In this document: in pieces, positions 53,546-60,730 of the stretch
How positions within the stretch are numbered: the first letter of the stretch is position 1
Layout of the letters: every line of letters starts with the position of its first letter
Origin: Armatimonadota bacterium
GTDB taxonomy: Bacteria > Armatimonadota > JAAZEB01
Assembly: GCA_012512265.1 (NCBI GenBank)
Contig: JAAZEM010000079.1
Location: forward strand, 1-64,000
Length of the DNA stretch: 64,000 bases
Direction of reading: 5' to 3'
The notes under the pieces: generated by a model
Seen by the model: the letters and a program-made list of their open reading frames with translations, nothing else
Database searches by the model: none
What the model was told of the DNA's origin: nothing
Translations under genes and position numbers: made by a program

Positions 53546-54622
53546 ATGTACGTGCCCAGAAACCCGGGATTGCCGCCACGCGCGCTCTTCACGCCTCCGG
53601 GTGGGATGAGCGGCGCGCTCGATTGCGCCGGACTGCTCCTCTTTTCAAAGGCGCGCATGGGTATCCGGTATGCCCTATCTGCCCTTGGGATCGGGCTGGG
53701 GGAGACGGTTCTGGCGCCGGCCTACCTCACCGGGAGCGCTCTCGCGCCGTTCGATTGGGCGGGCGTGGCGTGCGCGCTGTATGACGTGGACCGGACCACC
53801 CTGGCGCCCGACTGGGGAAGCGTGGCCGGGGTGCAGACGCGCGTCAAGGCGCGCGCGCTCCTGCTCGTCCACTACTTCGGACTTCCGTGTGATGGTGGGA
53901 TAGCTCGCGCCTTCTGCAGGGAGCATGGCCTGGCGCTCATCGAGGACTGCGCGCACGCGCTGCCCCCTGCGCCAGGGGAAGTGGGACCCGGCGCTCTGGG
54001 CGACGCCGCGATCTTCTCCCTGAGAAAGCTGCTCCCTCTCCCGGATGGCGGCGCCCTCCGCCTGGGTTCGGGCAGGAGGGCGCCCGCGTGCCTGCCTCCG
54101 CGCAGCGATTCTCCGGTGGCGCTCGCTCCGCTTCTCGCCCGATACGTGGCACAGCGTCTGGGCATGCACCGGCCCTCGCGCGCCGCCCGGCCACCGCTCC
54201 CCGTTCCCGATACGCGCCCAGAGGAGCCGGCGGTGGGGATCAGCCGCTGGTCGCGCTGGCTGCTTTCCTGCCTGGACGCGAAGGCTGCCCGGCGCACCCG
54301 CCGCGAGAACTATCGGCTCCTGATGCAAAGGGTGGCTGGGATCCCGGGCCTCCTCCCGCTCTTTCCGGCGCTGCCCGATGGCGCGTGCCCTCAGGTGCTT
54401 CCCGTGCTGGTACCCGCGGCAGAGCAGGTCGCGGACTCGTTGGCGGCGATGGGAGTGGGCGCCTACCGCTGGCCGACGCTCCCGCCGCGATGCGCGCGCG
54501 CGTCTGAGACCGCGCGCTGGCTGGCCGGGCGGCTTCTCGCGCTCCCGGTGCACCAGGGCCTAGACCCCGTTCACCTGGAGTACACAGCCGATTGCCTGGA
54601 GCGCGTCCTCCACGCTCGGTGA
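53546..54622 (+). CDS. DegT/DnrJ/EryC1-type PLP aminotransferase-like protein
   Basis: The 358-residue protein follows the sugar-aminotransferase fold: ALSALGIGLGETVLAPAYLT, then LIEDCAHALPP (Glu133, Asp134) and FSLRKLLPLPDGG with the putative PLP Lys161. It would make an amino sugar for the adjacent glycosyltransferases. The C-terminal part is divergent. ATG at 53546 lies 22 bp after the second glycosyltransferase with a weak ribosome binding site. The gene ends convergently with the creatininase-family gene, 4 bp away. Confidence 0.75.
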   Translation: MYVPRNPGLPPRALFTPPGGMSGALDCAGLLLFSKARMGIRYALSALGIGLGETVLAPAYLTGSALAPFDWAGVACALYDVDRTTLAPDWGSVAGVQTRVKARALLLVHYFGLPCDGGIARAFCREHGLALIEDCAHALPPAPGEVGPGALGDAAIFSLRKLLPLPDGGALRLGSGRRAPACLPPRSDSPVALAPLLARYVAQRLGMHRPSRAARPPLPVPDTRPEEPAVGISRWSRWLLSCLDAKAARRTRRENYRLLMQRVAGIPGLLPLFPALPDGACPQVLPVLVPAAEQVADSLAAMGVGAYRWPTLPPRCARASETARWLAGRLLALPVHQGLDPVHLEYTADCLERVLHAR

Positions 54623-54626
54623 CCGC

Positions 54627-55406
54627 CTACCGGGCCGACCAATACTCCTTCAGGAAGCGTGCGCCGTTGGCGACTGCCGCTTCCAGGATCCGCCGGCCTG
54701 TCTCCGCCGTGGCTACCGTGGGGTCGCCGTAGGTGCCGGTCTCGCTCGGTTGCAGGTACCAGGTCGACCATGTCACGCGCTGCCGACCCAGGAAGTTGTC
54801 TCCTGCGATGAACTCGGAGTGGTAGCGCATCGTGTCCACGTTGGTGGCGCGCGAGAGATCGACCACTTCAGGGGCGAGGTGCAGGATCAGCGACGTCTCC
54901 CATTCTCCGGCGTGGATCGCTCCCCCTTGCGGAGAGCGCCGGATGGCGTTGAACTCGTCGCGCGAGAGGGTAGCCGGGCTCAGGATGGCGATCGCCTTGT
55001 CGCACGCGTCGCACAGCTCGCGCGAGACGGCGTTGAGCAGGCCGCTGTGATGCCCGTGGCAATCGAGGATCGCGAGCTTCGAGAAGCCCATATCGAGCAC
55101 CGACCGGCAGATGTCGAACACCATGTCCATGAAAACGCGCGTGCGCACGACGATGGTGCCCGGCCACTTTTTCATGATCTTCATCGAGTAGCCGTAGCGG
55201 ATCGTGTCCATCAGGAGGACTGGCAGCTCGGGCTCTAGCGCCTCGGCCAGGCCCAGGCCGTATGCTTCGGCGATCCGCGCGTCGGTATCGACCGGGAGAT
55301 GAGGGCCGTGCTCCTCAGTGGTGCCCACCGGCAGGATCAGGAGCGACTGCTTCTCCAGGTGCTCTTGAAGTTGAACCCAGGACTGATCGCGAAAGAGGAA
55401 GGACAT
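54627..55406 (-). CDS. creatininase-family amidohydrolase
   Basis: The 259-residue protein has the family metal motif: LPVGTTEEHGPHLPVDTD (Glu, His and Asp ligands, about 24-42), DCHGHHSG and HAGEWETS with the last Glu. Members hydrolyse creatinine or cyclic amides, including formamides in cofactor or nucleotide pathways. Here it lies 9 bp after an oxidoreductase and near a sugar kinase, so a role in a sugar-derivative pathway is plausible. ATG at 55406 has TAGGAG upstream. Confidence 0.87.
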   Translation of the reverse strand: MSFLFRDQSWVQLQEHLEKQSLLILPVGTTEEHGPHLPVDTDARIAEAYGLGLAEALEPELPVLLMDTIRYGYSMKIMKKWPGTIVVRTRVFMDMVFDICRSVLDMGFSKLAILDCHGHHSGLLNAVSRELCDACDKAIAILSPATLSRDEFNAIRRSPQGGAIHAGEWETSLILHLAPEVVDLSRATNVDTMRYHSEFIAGDNFLGRQRVTWSTWYLQPSETGTYGDPTVATAETGRRILEAAVANGARFLKEYWSAR

Positions 55407-55415
55407 CACCGGCTC

Positions 55416-56549
55416 CTAACGAGGCAGCTCTTGCCAGGTGCGAGTGGCGGCCGAGTGCGCCGCGGCGGCCAGCATCCGCTGGATCTGGATGCCGCGCTGC
55501 AGAGAGGGCTCTGCGGGCTCGCCAGTGGCGATGGCGCGCAAGAAGCTGTACAGGCAGTGCATATGCCCGCGGACCCACCCAATCCCCGATTTGGAGGAGG
55601 GGAAGAAGCCGGACGGCTTCTCGTAGCGCTGCACGGTGGCCAGTTTGCGCCAGCCGCGGTGCCCGCCCATCGGAGAATCGGGCTCACGCAGGTCATACGC
55701 CTCCAGGTAGTTCAGGTCCATCAGGTTGAAGCGGAGCGCCCCCCGGTCGCCGTGGATTTCGAAGCGGAGTTCATCCTCGGTGCCCGTAGCGATCTTCGTC
55801 GCTTCAATCGTTCCCGTGGCGCCATTGGCCAGCCGGGCGAGCATCACCACGTGGTCGTCAGCTTCCACGGGGACGAACTCGCCGCTCGGCAAGGGCCGCT
55901 CCGGATAGAGGATTCGCATGTCGCACATCACGCTGGTCACCGGTCCGATCAGGTGATCCATGAGGTCGAGCACGTGCGAGCCCAGGTCTTGCAGAACGCC
56001 GCCGCCCTCGGACTTGAGCTGCTTCCATCCCATCGGCCTGCTCGGGTCCACGCTTCCCGAATGGAGATAGGACGCCCGGAAGCAGATCACGTTGCCGACG
56101 AAGCCCTCATCGATGAGCTGCTTGGCGCGCAGGGTTGGGGGATAGAAGCGGTACTGGAGCGTGACCTGCCCGGTGCCCCGGTACTCGCGGAGCGCCGCCT
56201 CAACCTGCCGGGCCTCTTCCGCGGTGACGACCAGCGGCTTATCGCAGTAGATGTGCTTGCCAGCCGCTATGGCGGCAAGGAGCTGCTCCGCGTGCTGGCT
56301 GTTGGGCGAGCAGATGTTGATGATCTGAATATCATCGCGCGCGATCAACTCACGCCAATCGGTGGTCGCGAACTCGAAGCCGCCTTGCTCCTTCGCCTTG
56401 CGCGCTGTCTCCTCGCGCGAAGTGGCTACGCCCACCAGGCGCGTGCGCACGGGAACCGGGTCGTAATAGAGCGGCATATTTAGGTAGCCGTAGGTGTGCG
56501 CCTTCCCGATGAAGCCGAAACCGATGATCCCAACACCCAGTGTCTCCAT
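55416..56549 (-). CDS. Gfo/Idh/MocA-family oxidoreductase
   Basis: NAD(P)-dependent sugar or inositol dehydrogenase, 377 residues. Rossmann motif GIIGFGFIGKAHTYGY at the N-terminus, ICSPNSQHAE, and CDKPL (about residue 98), a variant of the catalytic EKP motif that keeps the Lys. The C-terminal beta-sheet domain is complete. GGGGGAT precedes the ATG at 56549. It lies between the FGGY kinase and the creatininase-family gene, all leftward. Confidence 0.9.
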   Translation of the reverse strand: METLGVGIIGFGFIGKAHTYGYLNMPLYYDPVPVRTRLVGVATSREETARKAKEQGGFEFATTDWRELIARDDIQIINICSPNSQHAEQLLAAIAAGKHIYCDKPLVVTAEEARQVEAALREYRGTGQVTLQYRFYPPTLRAKQLIDEGFVGNVICFRASYLHSGSVDPSRPMGWKQLKSEGGGVLQDLGSHVLDLMDHLIGPVTSVMCDMRILYPERPLPSGEFVPVEADDHVVMLARLANGATGTIEATKIATGTEDELRFEIHGDRGALRFNLMDLNYLEAYDLREPDSPMGGHRGWRKLATVQRYEKPSGFFPSSKSGIGWVRGHMHCLYSFLRAIATGEPAEPSLQRGIQIQRMLAAAAHSAATRTWQELPR

Positions 56550-56667
56550 GAGTATCCCCCTATATCATGCGGGAGAGCAAAGGGCGGCGAGGCGTGTCTC
56601 TCTGCCGTGCCATGTTCCCGAGCCCGGTGCCTGGGCCTTCCCGTGGGGCAACTCCCGCAATCAGTTC

Positions 56668-58134
56668 TCATCCGTACAGCTGTTGATAGAGCGCGGTATA
56701 CCGTTGGTAGACCTCCTGATACGCCGCGTGCCTGGACGCGTCTGGCTCGAAGGTGATCGCCGTCCGATACCACGCCTCGGCGGCCTCGCGGATGCTGCGG
56801 AAGGCGCCTGTTCCGGTGGCAGCGAGAATCGCCGCTCCGAGCGAGGCCGCGTCCGAGCACACCGGGCGCTCGACCGGGATTCCGAGGAGGTCTGCCTTGA
56901 TCTGTAGCCACAGGTCGCTGCGCGCCGCGCCCCCAAGCGAGCGCACCCGAGTAATCGCCGTCCCCTGGTTCTCCACCTCGGCGATGCATTCCTGGAGGAT
57001 GCAGGCGCACGCCTCCAGAATGGCCCTCGCCAGGTGGGCCCGGGTATGCGCCAGCGTGAGCCCCGAGATGGCGCCGCGCGCATCCGGGTTGAACGAGGGC
57101 GTCGCCGTGCCCGCGAAATGGGGTAGCAGCGTGAGGCCGTCGCATCCTGGCGGCACGGCGGCTGCCCCGGCCAGGAACGCCTCGTAGCTTTCGCCCGGCG
57201 CGGCCAGGTCGCGCAGCCACTTCAGAACGATACCGGAGGTGTTGGCGAACGCCATCGCGAAGGAGAGCCCGGGAACGGCATGGTGGCCGACGCAGAGACC
57301 ACGCCCCTCTCGCAGTGTTTCCGTGGTGGCGACGAGCGCCAGTGCAGTGCCAGTCGTCTCGCTGGCGATTCCTGGGCGCACGTTCCCCGCGCCGACGGCC
57401 CCGACGATCTGGTCGTTGGCCCCGACGCAGACCGGCACTCCCGGTGGCACCCCGAGCTCCGCGGCCGGCCCGGGCAACAGCGCGCCGGCCACGCTGCCCG
57501 GCTCCTGGATGTGGGGGAGCTGCTCCTCCGTGATCCCCGCGGCAGCGAGAAGCCGTGGCTCCCAACGCCTCGTGCCAAGATCGAACAGGCCGCTGAACTG
57601 GGCGATGATGCGGTCTGTGGCAGTCTCCCCCGTGAGCCGGTAGATCAGGTAGTCCGGCAGGCAGAGGAACTTCCAGGCGAGGTGCGCATCGGGGGCATGG
57701 CGGGCGAGCCACGCCACCTTGAAGAGCGTCAGGCTGGCCGGGACCCAGGGATAGCCGCTGATCCGGCGGTACTCCTCGCGCGAGAGCCAGGTGGCCTGCC
57801 ACTCGTCGGCGACCGCCTGGGCACGGTTATCCACCCAGACGATGGCGTCGTGCAGCGGGCGGCCGGCACGGTCAATTGGGATGAAGCTCTGCCCTTGCGA
57901 GCTGAAGCCGATGGCCGCGAGCGCGCGCGGGTCCGCGCCAGACGTGGCATAGACGGCGCGCGCCCCCTCGGCAGCCGCGCGCCAGTAGGTCTCCGGGCTC
58001 ATCTCCGCCCGGTCTGGAGCAGGGGCACGGAGGGTGTATTCGCTCGTGTGGAGGGCCAGCACGCGCCCCTCGGAGGAGATGAGCGCGCTCTTCAGCGCCG
58101 TTGTCCCGATATCGAAGGTGAGGTAATGAGACAT
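56668..58134 (-). CDS. FGGY-family carbohydrate kinase, xylulokinase-like
   Basis: The 488-residue protein has the FGGY fold: LTFDIGTTALKSALI (ATP phosphate 1 motif, about 5-19), GFSSQGQSFIPID, DAIVWVDNRAQ (about 85-95; W and D as in xylulokinase) and the C-terminal LGGAARSDLWLQIKADLLG. It would phosphorylate a pentulose or related sugar. ATG at 58134 is preferred over 58158 because it gives the usual N-terminus. It is the first gene of the kinase-oxidoreductase-creatininase group. Confidence 0.9.
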   Translation of the reverse strand: MSHYLTFDIGTTALKSALISSEGRVLALHTSEYTLRAPAPDRAEMSPETYWRAAAEGARAVYATSGADPRALAAIGFSSQGQSFIPIDRAGRPLHDAIVWVDNRAQAVADEWQATWLSREEYRRISGYPWVPASLTLFKVAWLARHAPDAHLAWKFLCLPDYLIYRLTGETATDRIIAQFSGLFDLGTRRWEPRLLAAAGITEEQLPHIQEPGSVAGALLPGPAAELGVPPGVPVCVGANDQIVGAVGAGNVRPGIASETTGTALALVATTETLREGRGLCVGHHAVPGLSFAMAFANTSGIVLKWLRDLAAPGESYEAFLAGAAAVPPGCDGLTLLPHFAGTATPSFNPDARGAISGLTLAHTRAHLARAILEACACILQECIAEVENQGTAITRVRSLGGAARSDLWLQIKADLLGIPVERPVCSDAASLGAAILAATGTGAFRSIREAAEAWYRTAITFEPDASRHAAYQEVYQRYTALYQQLYG

Positions 58135-58306
58135 CGCCGGGTACCTGCGTGTGTTCACGCGCGTTGCGTTCGGGTATCGAGCGCGGGTGTTGCACGCGGA
58201 CCCACGAAGTCTGCGCTACTCCTGGGCGGAGGTTTTCCGTGCCAGTGCACCCGGCTGCGGGAACCACTCTGTGCTTCTATCGCTTCTCTCCTCGTCGTCC
58301 GCGCGA

Positions 58307-58573
58307 TCACCGCGTGTGCGAAGCAGCCACGGGAGGGGGCAGGGGGGTGGCCCCGGATGGTTTCTGCCCTCTTGCTGCGACCGCCCAAGCGAGGAGCAGC
58401 CACAGGAAGAGGAGCACGGCAATACCTATCGTGTCGCGCTGGCGACGCACGAGCCACCCCCGGCGTTTCGCGACGAGCACGACACCCACGAGTATCGCGA
58501 CCTGGATCGTGCGCAGGATGATAGACAGCAAGAGCACGCTCCCTTCCAGCCCGCGCTGGCAGCGATGCTCCAT
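58307..58573 (-). CDS. possible small membrane protein
   Basis: I do not recognise this 88-residue reading. It has two hydrophobic segments (residues about 11-35, VLLLSIILRTIQVAILVGVV in part, and 49-67) joined by a basic loop (KRRGWLVRRQRD), consistent with a two-helix inner-membrane protein under the positive-inside rule. No good ribosome binding site precedes the ATG at 58573, and the overlapping plus-strand frame is also open. It is supported only by its membrane-protein-like composition. Confidence 0.4.
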   Translation of the reverse strand: MEHRCQRGLEGSVLLLSIILRTIQVAILVGVVLVAKRRGWLVRRQRDTIGIAVLLFLWLLLAWAVAARGQKPSGATPLPPPVAASHTR

Positions 58574-58772
58574 GACCAGCGCGTGGGGTTTGCTCGAGCA
58601 GCCTCTGCTCACGATTCGGCCTGCACACGCGCGGTTCCTCCCAACCCAGCTGTTTCCGCATCGGTGCCGGGCCCGCCCTGGTTCCCCCGGCGCCAGCCGT
58701 GGGATCGAGCGGGGTTCACGCGTGCCCAGCGAAACCGTTGAAAAAACAGGGTCCTGCATGAGCGAAAATTCC
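58574..58772. other. gene-free stretch upstream of the efflux operon
   Basis: Apart from the hairpin GAGCAG-CCT-CTGCTC (58596-58610), I see nothing recognisable here. Sequence becomes AT-richer from 58739 toward the efflux promoter. Confidence 0.4.
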
Positions 58773-58801
58773 TTGACACTCGAAAAAGCTGTTGCTATCA
58801 T
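58773..58801 (+). promoter_or_regulatory. promoter of the HlyD/RND efflux operon
   Basis: TTGACA (58773-58778), 17 bp, TATCAT (58796-58801). Predicted start near 58808 gives a leader of about 220 nt before the HlyD ATG at 59030. An operator-like dyad covers the start site. Confidence 0.82.
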
Positions 58802-58803
58802 AT

Positions 58804-58821
58804 TGAGTGTGTGCTCACTCA
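58804..58821. promoter_or_regulatory. TGAGTG-N6-CACTCA dyad, candidate TetR-type operator
   Basis: TGAGTG (58804-58809) and CACTCA (58816-58821) are perfect inverted 6-mers with a 6-bp spacer. The dyad begins 3 bp after the -10 box and covers the transcription start, where a bound repressor would block RNA polymerase. TetR-family repressors of efflux operons commonly use short palindromes of this kind. No tetR gene lies in the window. Confidence 0.65.
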
Positions 58822-59029
58822 TTGAGCCGGCATGGGCATGGCGAGAACTCACAGCGAGCCCCGACACGGCATTCGAACTCTGCAGGCGTGTGCCGCTCGT
58901 CTGACCCCCATCCGTTGACTATCTCGCAGGGTGATGCCGTGCCTGGGGACTGCGGCGGGCAGTGAGCGAGCGCGTACTCATGAGGTGCGAGAGGGGCCTC
59001 TCGGGCCCTCTTGTGGAGCGGAGGGTCGC

Positions 59030-60721
59030 ATGTGGAAGCGGTATGTTCTGGTAGTCGCAGTGGTTGGAGTGGCCGGCGTGGGGCTCAGCCTGCGCCCAGG
59101 TGATAAGGTGCGCGCGCGGCCTCCCGCCGAATCGGCCGCAGGAGCGGCAGTTGAGAAGGACGCGGAGCGACGGCCGGCCGTTTCAACGATGGCGGTGCAG
59201 GCCAGCACGATAGTGCACCGGGTGAACGTCTCGGGAACGCTGCGCGCGGCGGACGAGGCGGTGGTCACCGCGCGGAGTGCAGGTCGGGTGGTCTGGGTGA
59301 TCGGAAAAGAAGGCACGCCAGTACGCCAGGGGCAGGTGGTGATTCGCCTCGATGATACCGACGCCCAGGCCCGGGTGCGCTCTGCGCGCGCGGCGCTCGA
59401 AGGCGCGAGGGCCCGCCTGAAGCAGGCGAAGGCATCGGCCACGCAGCAGACGACGGCTACGGATTCGGGCATCCGCAACGCCGAGGCGGCGGTGGCGGCG
59501 GCTGAAGCTGCCTTGAAGCAGGAGCGTACGAACGCTGAGGCCCAGGAGGCCGCGCTCAACGCCCAGGTGAAGGCGGCGGAAGCCGCGCTGGATGCCGCCC
59601 AGAGCCAGCTGGCGCTGAGGCGCAAGGGCGCCCGGGACCAGGAGCGCTCCATGGCCGAGCAGTCGGTGAGACTGGCCCAGGCTACGTACGACAACGCCAA
59701 GACCAACTATGACCGCGCCCTGAAGCTGTTCAAGACGGGCGCTATCGCGAAGGCAGAGCTGGATAGCGCGGAGACGCAGATGCGAGTCTCCAAAGCCCAG
59801 CTCGAGTCGGCGAAGGAGCAGCTCTCACTGGTAGAGACGGGCTCTCGCGAGGAAGAGATACAGGCCGCCGAGGCCGCGGTGCGCCAGGCGGAGCAGGGTC
59901 TGGCGGTGGCCCGCGCCAACCTGAAGCAACTTGATGTGGCCCGGGGCCGTGTGACGATTGCCGAGGCGAACCTGCGCCAGGCCAAGGCGGGGCTGGATGC
60001 GGCTCGCGCCAATCGGCAGGTGAATGTGGTGCGCGACCAGGAAGTGCTTGCCGCGGAGACGGCGGTGCGCCAGGCCCAGGAAGCGTTGACTCTCGCGCTT
60101 CAGGAACTGGATTACATGCAGATCAAGTCGCCGGTGGATGGCGTCGTCTCCAAGAAGCAGGTTGAGGTCGGCCAGAGTATCTCCCCCAACGTCACCCTAT
60201 TGCAGCTTGCTGCCACCGATGCGCTCTACTTCGAGGCGAGCGTTCCCGAGCTTCAGGCGACGTCTCTGCGCGCCGGGCAGAAGGTGGAACTGCGCGTCGA
60301 TGCCCTGGCGGGCGGGCAGGCGAGCCTCTACTCTGACTCCAAGACGCAGGCAATCGAGGGAAGCGTCGAGAAGGTGGTACCCGTCGTGGACCAGCAGACG
60401 CGCAGCTTCACGGTTCGGGTGACTGTGCCGCGGCATGCCTCGCTGATGCCGGGCATGTTTGCCCGCGGGAGCGTGATCGTCGCTCGCCACGAAAAGGCGA
60501 TCAGCGTGCCGCGCGATGTGCTCGTCGAGAAGGGCGATCGCCGGACCGTGTTCGTGGTGGAGGATGGCGTGGCGCGTGCGCGTTCGGTGACCACCGGAGT
60601 GGTGGATGGTAATTCGGTGCAGATCACCAAGGGTCTTGCCGTGGGCGACCAGGTGGTGATTATTGGACAGCAAACCCTCGCCGACGGCGACCAGGTTCGC
60701 GTTGTGACGCCGGGCAGATAG
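59030..60721 (+). CDS. HlyD-type periplasmic adaptor of an RND efflux system
   Basis: The 563-residue membrane-fusion protein has an N-terminal membrane anchor (about 3-22), a biotinyl-lipoyl-like part (VVTARSAGRVVWVIGKEGTPV), a very long Ala/Gln-rich alpha-helical hairpin (about 100-365) and then lipoyl (MQIKSPVDGVVSKKQVEVGQ), beta-barrel and membrane-proximal domains. The hairpin is longer than in typical AcrA-like adaptors (about 400 residues in all), suggesting a long periplasmic reach. GGAGGG lies just before the ATG at 59030. The RND gene begins 9 bp after it. Confidence 0.9.
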   Translation: MWKRYVLVVAVVGVAGVGLSLRPGDKVRARPPAESAAGAAVEKDAERRPAVSTMAVQASTIVHRVNVSGTLRAADEAVVTARSAGRVVWVIGKEGTPVRQGQVVIRLDDTDAQARVRSARAALEGARARLKQAKASATQQTTATDSGIRNAEAAVAAAEAALKQERTNAEAQEAALNAQVKAAEAALDAAQSQLALRRKGARDQERSMAEQSVRLAQATYDNAKTNYDRALKLFKTGAIAKAELDSAETQMRVSKAQLESAKEQLSLVETGSREEEIQAAEAAVRQAEQGLAVARANLKQLDVARGRVTIAEANLRQAKAGLDAARANRQVNVVRDQEVLAAETAVRQAQEALTLALQELDYMQIKSPVDGVVSKKQVEVGQSISPNVTLLQLAATDALYFEASVPELQATSLRAGQKVELRVDALAGGQASLYSDSKTQAIEGSVEKVVPVVDQQTRSFTVRVTVPRHASLMPGMFARGSVIVARHEKAISVPRDVLVEKGDRRTVFVVEDGVARARSVTTGVVDGNSVQITKGLAVGDQVVIIGQQTLADGDQVRVVTPGR

Positions 60722-60730
60722 GAAACTCAT

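Noticed and set aside
58149-58904. 251-codon plus-strand frame between the FGGY kinase and the efflux promoter
   Set aside because: It runs through the efflux promoter and operator, is Arg/Ser/Pro-rich without motifs, and has no ribosome binding site.
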